64,000 bases of DNA from Wolfiporia cocos. Its lineage: Eukaryota; Basidiomycota; Agaricomycetes; Polyporales; Phaeolaceae. Positions 9,718-19,005 of the stretch are shown here, piece after piece. Location of the stretch: the NCBI GenBank assembly GCA_029448655.1, contig JACCLO010000002.1, forward strand, positions 2,294,001 to 2,358,000, read 5' to 3'. Numbering within the stretch: the first letter of the stretch is position 1; every line of letters begins with the position of its first letter. Made by a program: the position numbers and the translations under genes. The notes beneath the pieces are model-generated. The model had not been told where the DNA came from. It was given only the letters and a program-made list of their open reading frames with translations, and ran no database searches.

Positions 9718-12438
9718 TCAGGTCCCGCTCGCAAAGCGCGACCCGACGCCGGTGCGCGCGCGCGGGCGGTTCACGACGCCGACCCTGACGCCGGCCCTGC
9801 GAAGCTCGTCCACGCCCAGGCTCGCGCTCGCGCTCGCGTCGCCCGCGGCGCCGCGCCCGCACGCCGCGCAGTACGGCCCGGCACCCTCCGCGGCGCGCAG
9901 CTCGTCGACCTCCGCCTTGAGGTCGCGCACCTGGCCCTCGAGCTCCCATATCTGGCGCTGCCACGCGCGGCGCGCGACGAGGATCTGGTCCTGCAGCGCC
10001 TGCAGCGCCGCGCGCGCGCCCGCCTCGTCGTCCTCGCCGCCGCCGCCGCCGCCTCCACCACCGGGCTTGCCGCCGTCCTCGGGCGCGCCCGGCGCGGGGT
10101 ACGCGCGCAGCGGAAAGTCCGCGCTCAGCGGCGAGATCGCTGTCGCGGCCGTCGTCGGCGTGCCCGTGTCCGCGTCGAGCGCGGGGCGCGCCAGCCCGGG
10201 GCTCGTCAGCTGCGGCGCGAACGCGGGCCCGAACAGCGTCGACACGGGCCGCAGGCTCAGCGCCACAAAGTCCGTCGCGCCCGGCGGCGCGCTGCTCGGC
10301 GGCTGCGGCGGGCTCCCGCGGCCCCCCGCCGCCGGCGTCACGACGACGGCGTGCCCGTGCCCGTGCGCTGCGCCAAAATGCTCCGGCAGCGCCGAGTGCG
10401 GGCCCGCGTGCGCCCGCCCCGCGTACACCGCGCTCGGCGAGGTCACGATCGACAGCCCGGGCGTGTTCCTGCGCGCGGACAGCTGGCGCTCGCGCGTGTG
10501 CGCGCTCCCCGCGGCGGCGGCGGACGCCGAGTCCTCGCGCGCGTCGGACGAGCTCCCCGACTCCGCGAGCGACGGCACGGGCACGCGGTGCGGCGCCGAC
10601 TGCTTGCGCGCGCGGGCCGCCGCGGCGACGGTCGGCCCCGACGCCGCCGACGTGACCGACGCCGCGGAGAGCGTGTCCGTCGAGAGCGACGGCACGGGCG
10701 GCGGCGCCTCGTACGGCGTGCGCTCGCGCTCGCGCGCGTTGAACAGGCGCATGAACCCGCTCTTCTTGCGCACGACGACCCGCGGCGCGGCGCCCGGGTC
10801 CTGCGCGGGCGCGCCCGGCAGCGGGGGCCGCGGGGCGCCGGCGTCGGGGCGGGCCTTCGCGGCGCCCGCGCTCGCGCTCGTCGACCGCGCGCGGGGCGTC
10901 GTGTCTGCGCCCTGCGCGTCGTCCGTGGCCTGCAGGGAGCGCGGCGGGCCGGTCGTGTACGGGCTGGAGATGGCCGGGTTCGCGGTGGCGCTGCGGGAGC
11001 GCTCGCGCGCCTGCGCCTGCGCCTCCGCGAGCGAGATGAGCTTGAGGGACGCGCCCGCGGCGCTGTCGCTCCACCCGGGGATCGGGTTCCCGCCCGCCAG
11101 CTTGTTATCTCTGCCGCGCAGGGTCGGGCTCGACGTTTCCTGCGGTTCGGGGACAATACGCGTTAGCGGGTGGCCGCGCGGCGAAACAAGGGAGAGACTC
11201 ACCGATATGGGCCCCGAGATGCCCTTGCCGTGCACGCGCGCGAGCGGGCCAAAGTCGTCCGCGGTCGCGAGCGAGGTCATGGTGGTGATCGAGCGGGACT
11301 GGAACATGCTGCTCGACGCGGTGGTGTCGGTGAGCGTCGTGCTCGAGTCGCTCTTGTTGACGCTCGGCAGCGCGGGCGCGGGCGGCAGGCGCGGGGACGG
11401 GAGGGGCAGCGGGGGGTCGTGCGCGGGGCGGCGGACGAGGTCCGGGTTCGCGTACGGGTGGGTGTACTCGTGGTGCGGCGTGCTGGGCGTCGACGCGCGC
11501 GAGGAGCCCGCGGAGTGCGTCTGCTCGAGGGGCGACAGGGGCACGGGGGAGACGGCGCGGACGAGGCGCGACATCGGGGACGCGCCCTGGGGCGGCTGCG
11601 GGGCGCAGCGCGGGTCGGGCGCGGCGGCGGGCGCGGCGGGGTTGGACGGGGTGCGCGAGCGGAGGCGGGAGAGCGAGAGCTTGTCGCGCAGGGTCGGCTG
11701 CGGGGCGGGGGCGAGCGCGAGCGAGGTGGAGGACATGGACGCCTGGGCGAGCGCGCTGCGGCGGGCTGTCAGCGCGGGGCGGTCAGAGGGCGCGGGGCGG
11801 ACGTACAGGAGGGCGCCGCCGTTGGCGTTGAAGGACTCGAGGGACTGCTTCGCCTTTTGCTGGGAGCGGCTCGACTCTGTGCTGGGCCGCTTCTCGGCCT
11901 TTGCGAGCCCCCAGACGCGCTTGGCGGCGTCGGCCTTTTTGTGCGGGGCGCGGCGGGGGACGGGGTCGTGCTCGTCCCCGGCGTCGTCCTCGCCGAGCTC
12001 CCACGGGGCGGGGGAGTGGATGGTCATCTTGGGGCCGCAGAGGCGGGGGAGGTCGGGGGAGGGCTCGTCGTCGTCGCCGGGCGGGGAGGCGTCGTCGTCG
12101 TCGCTGTAGGCGTAGCTGCCGGCGCACGAGGAGGCGGGGTCGTCGTCGAGGTCGAGGCTGCTCGCGTTGGGAAAGTTGAGGCGCTCGCGGTCGGACATGG
12201 GCTCGCGGGGCTCGCGGGGCAGGCGGGCAGACGCGGGGACGACGAGGTCGAAGGAGGCGTCGAGCTCGGCGCGGTCGAGCGGGCGGGGGGAGAAGTGGGC
12301 GCGGCTGTAGACGGAGGGCGAGTCGGAAAACTCGGAGAGGGAGGGGAAGCGGGCGTGGAGGCCGGCGCGGGCGGTGCGCTGGTCGAGGAGGGCGCGGAGG
12401 TGGTCCTCGCGGGGCTCGGGGGAGCTGAGCACGCTCAT
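9718..12438 (-). CDS. Large low-complexity protein of unknown function with C-terminal coiled coil
   Basis: Not recognised as a named family. Predicted 885 residues from ATG at 12438 (MSVLSSPEPRED), with one likely 63-base intron at 11140-11202 (GTGAGT...CCGCAG on the minus strand, with a GCTAAC branch-like site). Removal of that intron keeps the frame. Most of the protein is Ser/Pro/Ala-rich and likely disordered. Ordered islands are KMTIHSPAPWELGEDD, the basic block VVVRKKSGFMRLFNARERER (about residue 630), and a coiled coil near the C-terminus (LQALQDQILVARRAWQRQIW onward to DELRAAEG), followed by PYCAACGRG, a single CxxC pair. This could be a cortical or cytoskeletal adaptor, but nothing proves it. 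The whole gene lies in the GC-rich block, and long antisense frames across it are composition artefacts. Confidence 0.7.
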   Translation of the reverse strand: MSVLSSPEPREDHLRALLDQRTARAGLHARFPSLSEFSDSPSVYSRAHFSPRPLDRAELDASFDLVVPASARLPREPREPMSDRERLNFPNASSLDLDDDPASSCAGSYAYSDDDDASPPGDDDEPSPDLPRLCGPKMTIHSPAPWELGEDDAGDEHDPVPRRAPHKKADAAKRVWGLAKAEKRPSTESSRSQQKAKQSLESFNANGGALLYVRPAPSDRPALTARRSALAQASMSSTSLALAPAPQPTLRDKLSLSRLRSRTPSNPAAPAAAPDPRCAPQPPQGASPMSRLVRAVSPVPLSPLEQTHSAGSSRASTPSTPHHEYTHPYANPDLVRRPAHDPPLPLPSPRLPPAPALPSVNKSDSSTTLTDTTASSSMFQSRSITTMTSLATADDFGPLARVHGKGISGPISVSLSLVSPRGHPLTRIVPEPQETSSPTLRGRDNKLAGGNPIPGWSDSAAGASLKLISLAEAQAQARERSRSATANPAISSPYTTGPPRSLQATDDAQGADTTPRARSTSASAGAAKARPDAGAPRPPLPGAPAQDPGAAPRVVVRKKSGFMRLFNARERERTPYEAPPPVPSLSTDTLSAASVTSAASGPTVAAAARARKQSAPHRVPVPSLAESGSSSDAREDSASAAAAGSAHTRERQLSARRNTPGLSIVTSPSAVYAGRAHAGPHSALPEHFGAAHGHGHAVVVTPAAGGRGSPPQPPSSAPPGATDFVALSLRPVSTLFGPAFAPQLTSPGLARPALDADTGTPTTAATAISPLSADFPLRAYPAPGAPEDGGKPGGGGGGGGGEDDEAGARAALQALQDQILVARRAWQRQIWELEGQVRDLKAEVDELRAAEGAGPYCAACGRGAAGDASASASLGVDELRRAGVRVGVVNRPRARTGVGSRFASGT
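11140..11202 (-). other. Stop-free 63-base intron candidate
   Basis: Good donor GTGAGT and acceptor CCGCAG, with a branch-like GCTAAC. The length is a multiple of three and contains no stop, so retention would only insert 21 residues. Confidence 0.6.
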
Positions 12439-12658
12439 TGCGGGGAGGAGGCTGGACAGGAATGTCGCCGCTGTGGACGCGGCGTCGCGCAGCCAGCACA
12501 CGGGGCGTCTGCTGTGGGAGCTCTGCAGATCAGCCACAGTGTTGATGTTCGCACGCAGTCGCTGTGGGGACGCCAGGCAGATACGCGCCCCGATCCGATC
12601 CCATCTCATTCAGCCGTATCGGGCCCGCTGCTCTTTTTCGCTGCACCACCGCCCTACA

Positions 12659-13159
12659 ATGCAGCCCCCGCTCGCCCTCGCCCCCTCCGCCGCAGGCCGC
12701 GTCTCGCGCAAGCCCTGGAAGCCCCGCAGGGCTGCCGCCGTGTACGTACTCCCCGCCCTCGTCTCTGCCCCGTCTCACCCGGTCTCACCCAGCCGCTCCC
12801 ACATGCCCGACGGCGTCAAGACACGGAGCTGGGCCGACCGCATGCAAAAGACCGAGAAGGAAAAGGCGATCAGGAAGCTCCAGGCCGAGCTCAAGGAGGA
12901 GAAGGTTGCCGAACGCAACAGGTCCGTGTCTGCCTCCGTCTGGGCTCGCCCGCTCACCCCCGCCGTCAGACGGCGCGAAATCACGCTCGAGCGCAAAAAG
13001 GCCGCAGAGGAGCGCCGCCGGCTGGAGGAGGACAAGGCAAAGGTACGCCGCGCCGCCCGTGCGCGAGCTATCGTGCTCACCCGCGAGCCACAGATGGGCG
13101 CACGCAAGGCCGCGCGCCTGCGCCGCAAGGCCGGGCGCACGAAGAAGATCAACCACTAG
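12659..13159 (+). CDS. CGR1: rRNA-processing protein CGR1 (60S ribosome biogenesis)
   Basis: Small basic nucleolar protein needed for pre-rRNA processing and 60S export. Exons are 12659-12741, 12793-12921, 12970-13042 and 13094-13159, giving 116 residues, close to the 120 of yeast Cgr1. Family marks are an N-terminal RVSRKPWKPRR, then RSWADRMQKTEKEKAIRKLQ, ELKEEKVAERNRRREITLER, and the basic end MGARKAARLRRKAGRTKKIN. The second and third introns (48 and 51 bases) hold no stop and keep the frame, so an unspliced reading looks open from far upstream; the first (51 bases) shifts nothing visible either. Start chosen because ATGCAGCCC opens the family's short N-terminus. It diverges from the unknown protein at 12438. 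Confidence 0.85.
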   Translation: MQPPLALAPSAAGRVSRKPWKPRRAAAVYVLPALVSAPSHPVSPSRSHMPDGVKTRSWADRMQKTEKEKAIRKLQAELKEEKVAERNRSVSASVWARPLTPAVRRREITLERKKAAEERRRLEEDKAKVRRAARARAIVLTREPQMGARKAARLRRKAGRTKKINH

Positions 13160-13777
13160 CGGCGCGCTTTCTCATTAGCCCCTGGATTTGGATGTGACTG
13201 GACTGCATGTGTCAAGGCTGAATCAATGTCGCGCTGCATGACTCGACATTGATCGTCGACGGATCGCAGGCGTGGGAGAGACCGCGGGACGGCATTCCTA
13301 GATTGCGAATGATGGTGCTCGTCGACTGAAGGAGACGCGAGCCGCTCTCGCCATGGCCCCCGTCGCGGCGGGCCTGGACACACCCCGCGGTGGCATCTCC
13401 GCGCGCATCTCATCGAGCATCGAGCCGCGCATCATGTACGCTACACCTGCCAATTTCACGCATTACGCCCGCCGCGCCCGCGCGCCGTCGCGAATCTCGC
13501 CCCTTGAGACACGATCGAGCGAGGCACGAGACGATCGCATTTGATCTCACTCCAGCCCCGGTGTGCGCTTGTGTGCGCACGGTTGCGCCCTGATGGATCT
13601 CGGTGCGCACGGCGCCTGCGGTCGCGACGCCACGGTTGCCAGCGATCACCACGACCGGCCCTGTGGCACGCGGGGGGCCATCGCAGCAACGGCGACGCCA
13701 CACACGCACCGGAAGTGAGACAAAGCCGCAGCATAAATACACCAACACCACAAAAAAGTAAACACCGCCCGGCACGC
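13160..13777. other. Convergent 3' flanks of CGR1 and VPS18
   Basis: No coding exon supported. Open frames here are short and without family likeness. Confidence 0.5.
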
Positions 13778-16700
13778 TCACAGCGCCCAGCTCGCGTCCA
13801 GCTCGCCCTCCGCGACGAACGGCCGGTCGAGGCCCGCCACGACGCCCTCGCACAGCGGGCAGCTCGCCGCGAGCACGTCCTCGAGCTCGCGCCGCGCCCG
13901 CCCCGCCCTCTCCGCGCCCCCCGCGCCCGCCCCGCGCCGCCCCGTGCCCGCGCCCGCGCCCGCGCCGAGGCCCGGGAGCCACCCCGCGGGCGCAGCGACC
14001 GCGGCGGCGAGCGTCTCGGGCGAGACGAGGTCGCGCAGGCGGTCGCCCGCCGAGAGCAGGTTCCGCCCGAGGCGCGCGCCGTTCGCGCCCATGCCCATCC
14101 CAAAGTTCGCGGAGAGCAGCGTGCGCGACGCGGACGGCGCGTGCCGCGTGCCCGGCGCGGGCGCGGCGTGTGCGGGCGCGGGCGCGCTCTTGAGGAGCTC
14201 GTTCTGGAGCGCGATGATCCGCCGGAGGGCGTGCGCGGGGAGGTACTCCTTCGTCTGGCGGCAGCGGCGTGAGCGTGTGCGCAGGAGGAGAGAGATGGGG
14301 GCGCGCGCACCAGCCCGATGAGACAGTCCGCGTGGAACGTGTGCTGGCACGGGAAGACGTAGAACTGGCGCGAGAAGAGCGCCTGGCTGCACGCCGCGCA
14401 GCGCTCCGCCGAGTCGATGGTGACGAAGCGCTGCTGGAGCGCGCCGATGTCCTGCTTGATCGCCGCCGCGTTGCGCGTCGCCTCGTCCATCTCGCCCTTG
14501 AGCGCGTCGATGTGCGCCGCGTACCCCTCGAGCGCGGTGCAGATCTCCTCCTTGAAGTCGTCGATCACGACAAAGTCCGGGAAGAACGGCAGGATGTCTT
14601 CGATCTTGAGCAGGTCCGTGTTCTCCAGGAAGCGCATCGCCCTGCCGCGCCCGCTCAGCACAGCGCCACACCACACACGAAACGAAAAACGACGCACATC
14701 TTGATGTCCTGCTTGTCCTGCACGACGTACCGCGCGATCTTGAGCCACAGCTTCTTCCGCAGCCGCTCGTCGTCCTCGGGCATGTCCGCGTTGATCTTCG
14801 CGAGCTCGAGGTCGCCCTTCTCGAGCGCGAGGTCCACGCTCGACTCGTACAGCCCCATCTTCGAGTAGATGTGCACGCACGCCTGCGTCCGCCCCGCCTG
14901 CTTGCACAGCCGCAGCGCGTAGTCCAGGTCGTAGTACGGCCGCCCCGTGAGCGCGTCCGCCGGCGCCGCCGCGAGGAAGCGCAGCAGCGGCCCGTCGTCC
15001 TCCGCGTGCGCGCCCGCCGCCGCCGCGTGGAAGGTGATCATCAGGTTGTGGACCGTCGGCGCGGCGCAGCCCTGCTCGAAGATCGCGTGCGCGAGGTACC
15101 GGATCGCGTGGTTCGGCGAGAGCGCGTCGCGCGGCGCGTGCTGCAGGCGCAGCAGCGCCGGCACGAGGCGCAGCGGGTCCAGCGCGGGCTGGCGCAGCCA
15201 CGAGTCGACCGTCTCCTTTGGCGCCTGCCGGACGAGCACGGGCCCGAAGCGGTAGTACAGCTCGAGGTCGGTCTGTCCCCTGCGCGTGAGAGCGGGCTCG
15301 GGCGAGATGCGGGGGCCGTACCTGGCGGTTGATGGCGTCCAGCGCCTTGGTCCACTCTTCCTCCATCACCCAGTGCTCGACGACCCGCTCGTGGTCGCCG
15401 ACTACCGTTGCGTAGTGCAGGTACATGTCCGTCCGGCCGTGTCCCTGTATCAGCTCGTATACGACGTGTGGGTCCAAGTTGGCCTGGAGATCGCTGTTCA
15501 GGATTGGTAGGGCACCGGTCTGGGGTGCAGATTACCTTGTATGTCTGGAAGAATTGCCGGAGGTCGTCCTCCAGGATCGTGCGCTCTGCTTGCAGGTTGT
15601 CCACGTCGTGCGACACGGACTCGGACGCGATCAGGTCGTCCAGCTCGTCGCATTTGCTGAGATAGAACTCGACCAGCCACGTCGCGAGCATCATCCGCTG
15701 GGAGAGGTCCTACACAACAGTCATTCATGTGAACCGCAAAGTCACGGCCAGAGTTACCGTCTTCCGCGTTCGCTCTAGTCGTGATGTGATGTACGACCTC
15801 AGCGCATCCCGCTCGCCTGCGTCAAGGAACTTCAGAGTGACCTCCTCAAAGCTCACAGAACATTGCGAGTAGCACTGCGCCGCTGGGAAGTACCTGCCCT
15901 CGTCAAAGAACGCGCGTGCTTGTGCGCACATGACATGATCTCTTTGCGTCGCCGTCTAGCTGGGTGATCAGTGCCTACTACTCTAAGAGTATACTTGAAT
16001 TGCACCTTTGCATACTGCAGAGCGAGATCATACTTGCCCTTCTCGAGGTATATCTTCCAGACGTCGCGATGTTCGTTGCTCACCACAAGCTCGAACAGCG
16101 ACTGGTCGGTGTACACCCAGTACGTCTTGCGCACGGGGTCTGCTGTAATCCCGCGGACCTCCTCATTTGGTTTCTGGCAGGACGTCAGCCCCAGTCAATC
16201 ATTCAAGCTTGTCGGGAAATACCAGAGGCAGCATCTCTTCGTACGTCGTCTGCTCATTCAAACTCGACACGCCCACGACGCGGTCACGGTATAGGAGCAC
16301 AAAGTGGAACTCTGTCAAGGCCATAGAGGAAGGGATGCCAAGAGCGGCTGGTGCGTTCGGCGATGTGGATGGCGCCGTCATGACGGTGGGATATGGCAGC
16401 AGCTGGGCGCCGTCGATCAGGTCGTCCGTACTCGATTCGAAATTCAGTGTTCCGTGGTATATTCCAGGTGCTATCGCAACTTCAGTATCAGTGCACGCGC
16501 TGGAACGCAAGCCTTACTGACAGGTCATCCAAGCGAGATATTTCGGCAACGAGTGCGCCTGATCAGCATTCGGGCCAAAGGTATGCAGCTCAGAGTAGTC
16601 GACATTGCCGGGGAGCTCCAAGATCTCTTCGGACCATCAGTATAAACCACTACATGCATGTAAGGCACTGACTGGGTGCGGTGTCCCTGTATGTTGCGAA

Positions 16701-17610
16701 CAGACTGGAGAACACACGCCCACCCTCGTCTGTGCGTCTGTCGGGGAAACCGACGAACTGGTATATTCGGGTGGGGGTGGTCGCCACAACCAACGCCCTG
16801 CCTGGATTCGAGGGAGGGTAAAAGTCGAACTTGAGGCCAGTGACAGGCTGCCGCTCCGGGAGAGTGAAGAGGGGCTGGAGGTAGCGCTCTTGGGATTTGA
16901 AGAAGTCATCCTCCGCATCGAGGACCGCCTCGTATATTGTTCCGTTTCGTGTTCCGATGAGGAATTCTCGTGTAGAGGTTGAATGTGAAGAGGATAGCAG
17001 AGAGGCCTTGTTCCAAGCGATACTCTCGATCACCATCTTGAAGCCTTTGAGCTGCTTGGGCTTCTTCCAGCCACGGTACAGATACCAGTTCTCTCCTTGC
17101 AGAGACGTCACGATGAGATGCCTGCCGGAGGGATCCAGAAATAGCTTGTGGATGGTCATCTCGTTCGGCTTGCGGGGTATCTGGATCTTCACGACTTGCT
17201 CGGATCGTGATAGCTCGATTTGCACAATGACATTGTTGGAAAGCCCCATGGAGAGCACATCGGAGGAGACGACTAGTGACGCGAGAGGAGCGGGAAGTGT
17301 ATATTGCACACGGCCCAGCTCGAACAGAGGCGCAGCAGGAACGGATGTTTCCACCTGGACATTCTCAGCAGTCAACAGTGCACTCGGCAGCATATCACAC
17401 CATCAGCTGAGCTCACAGGTGTATCCACGCCATCTACGATTGCCTCGTCCTGCTCATATGGCGCCGGCTCGAATCCTTCATACTGGACTTGAGGTAGAGT
17501 ACCGCGCGAGAGACCGGGAGCAGAAGCGTGCTCGACGTCTAATGCATTGCGCACCATTCAGCCATACACAGCGAGTATGCTTGCAACAAGCACATACAGT
17601 CGTCGAACAT
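13778..17610 (-). CDS. VPS18: Vacuolar protein sorting protein VPS18 (Pep3), HOPS/CORVET core subunit with RING-H2
   Basis: Membrane-tethering subunit at endosome and vacuole. Twelve exons: 17598-17610, 17417-17538, 16673-17354, 16522-16626, 16223-16470, 16006-16173, 15758-15955, 15536-15709, 15322-15483, 14698-15272, 14311-14641, 13778-14254; total 1084 residues. The 13-base first exon encodes MFDD, joined to YVEHASAPG. Seen in order: the Pep3/Vps18 beta-propeller (NEMTIHKLFLDPSGRHLIVT, KMVIESIAWNK, GTRNGTIYEA), the clathrin-like helical repeats (YWVYTDQSLFELVVSNEHRD, LYESSVDLALEKGDLELAK), the conserved MRFLENTDLLKIEDILPFFP, and a C-terminal RING (CAACSQALF, FPCQHTFHADC, late CPLC). The last four exons are strikingly GC-rich and carry an Ala/Gly-rich insert before the final CPLC; the first eight are not. 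Confidence 0.93.
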
Positions 17611-17926
17611 TGCGACCAGCCTTGTTGCACAGAGCGTGTGTGCTTTGACTGGGACGAGTAACAGCTTGGCTCCGCCACGAACGCGTCGTCCCACGTGATA
17701 CGCGCTGGGCGCGTACGATGTACGAATTCATTCGTAGAGCACTCAACATATGCATGGAGCAGTACATAGACTCCGGGTAATATACAGCATTATACAGACC
17801 ATATCCCAACAGACAGCAGCACGGTGTACTTTTGATGCCCCTTTAACTCGGCCGAGCACTTCATCACCGGGTCGGAGGTCCACACGAGTTCCCTGAGCGA
17901 AGAGACATCACCGAGCAGCACTCGGC
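17611..17926. promoter_or_regulatory. VPS18 upstream region and NIP7 3' flank
   Basis: Both genes run leftward. No confident TATA box or other element seen in the 316 bases. Confidence 0.35.
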
Positions 17927-18743
17927 TTAGAAAAGCGTTTCCTGGAATGCATATTGTCAGACATGATTGATGACATTTTCCGTCACTAGAACTGACCTCG
18001 TCACGCAGATACTCTCCCACGTCGCTGCAAGATAGAGCGTGTCAGGCGGCGTACAGGAGTCACATAATGAAACGACATACGCTTGATGGAAGACAATGAT
18101 TGCTGTAGGGTCAAGCTTCCGGGTATCAACGGTAGAACGTGCGGTCACACCGAAGCCCTGACTTAAAGTTAGGATTGTACTGACACCACACCGTGAGTAC
18201 GCACTAATGGGGTGTCGTTCATGCTAAAGACGACTACGCCCTGATGCTCTGGCGTGTCCTCCGTGATGCGCCCAAGATGCGCCTTCAGAACATGGTTGCC
18301 ATACAGGAAGGGCATCTCGCCATTTGGCTTGATCCAAACCTACAACATATGAGCCCCATCACTCGCCGTATACGGGCTGCCATCTTAAGACAGAGCGTAC
18401 CTTGTACTTAGCATACTGAGCAAGGTAGTCCAGCGCGGTGATGTGAAGCTTGAACTTCCCAGACTTCGAAAATTTGCCAAAGCACGTTCCAAGAGTGACG
18501 AGATTCGTCCGCGCGACAGAGATGCCTAGCCGCATAGAAGACTCAGAGACATAGAAGACTCTGTCCTTGTGCAACCGAAAGCAGTATGGCTCGTCTGGTC
18601 GGTCGATGAGGTGAACCAAGTTCTTGCCCTGTGCGCCCGCCTTTCATTAGGATTGTCCTACCCGGTAGAGTTCAACAACGTACAATGTAGTTAGCAAGCT
18701 TCGTGAAGACTGCTTTGCTTTCTTCTTCCGTGAGTGGCCGCAT
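17927..18743 (-). CDS. NIP7: 60S ribosome subunit biogenesis protein NIP7 (PUA domain)
   Basis: Nucleolar RNA-binding protein for 27S pre-rRNA processing. Six exons: 18684-18743, 18401-18628, 18205-18339, 18081-18157, 17997-18024 and 17927-17941; total 180 residues, the family's normal length. The start [20 protein letters not shown] is the canonical NIP7 N-terminus. [40 protein letters not shown] and the PUA part [20 protein letters not shown] follow. The last exon is 15 bases and supplies ETLF plus stop, giving the family's usual DEETLF end. It diverges from NRDE2 with 262 bases between starts. Confidence 0.95.
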
Positions 18744-19005
18744 GGTTAATCAAAGCGGTAAACGCGGTGTCTGAGCTGTGGACCCCCGAGGAACGAGGAG
18801 CGTGATCGGCTGAAGGAAAAGTAGTGATCGTGATTTCGGGGCATTGCCTTTCATGGACTCCACGTGCGATGCGCTCATCGCGGCGAGGGCGCCTGTGGTC
18901 GCAGAGCCCGACTGCACACACTCGGCGACCTTGCACAAGACAAGCCACTTATCTTCTCGCCTGTTCTCGCCTGCCGGCTTCACTAAATAGCTGGATCAAC
19001 ACTCA
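18744..19005. promoter_or_regulatory. Divergent promoter between NIP7 and NRDE2
   Basis: 262 bases separate the two ATGs. No clear core element could be picked out. Confidence 0.4.

Noticed and set aside
12439..12609. Upstream extension of the unknown protein to 12609
   Set aside because: The added residues look like leader sequence, and the extension would leave only 49 bases to the CGR1 start. The ATG at 12438 is the better start.
9752..13197. Very long plus-strand open frames (785 and 675 codons) opposite the unknown protein
   Set aside because: They are antisense shadows in extremely GC-rich DNA. Their residues are runs of Arg/Gly/Ala/Ser without domains, while the minus strand has a sensible start, intron and coiled coil.
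13541..15332. Plus-strand open frames opposite VPS18
   Set aside because: Composition shadows. The minus strand encodes the recognisable VPS18 helical repeats and RING.
15956..15959. VPS18 exon 7 starting at 15959
   Set aside because: This acceptor leaves the gene one base out of frame. The CTAG acceptor four bases on gives the family-like TATQRDHVM and a total divisible by three.
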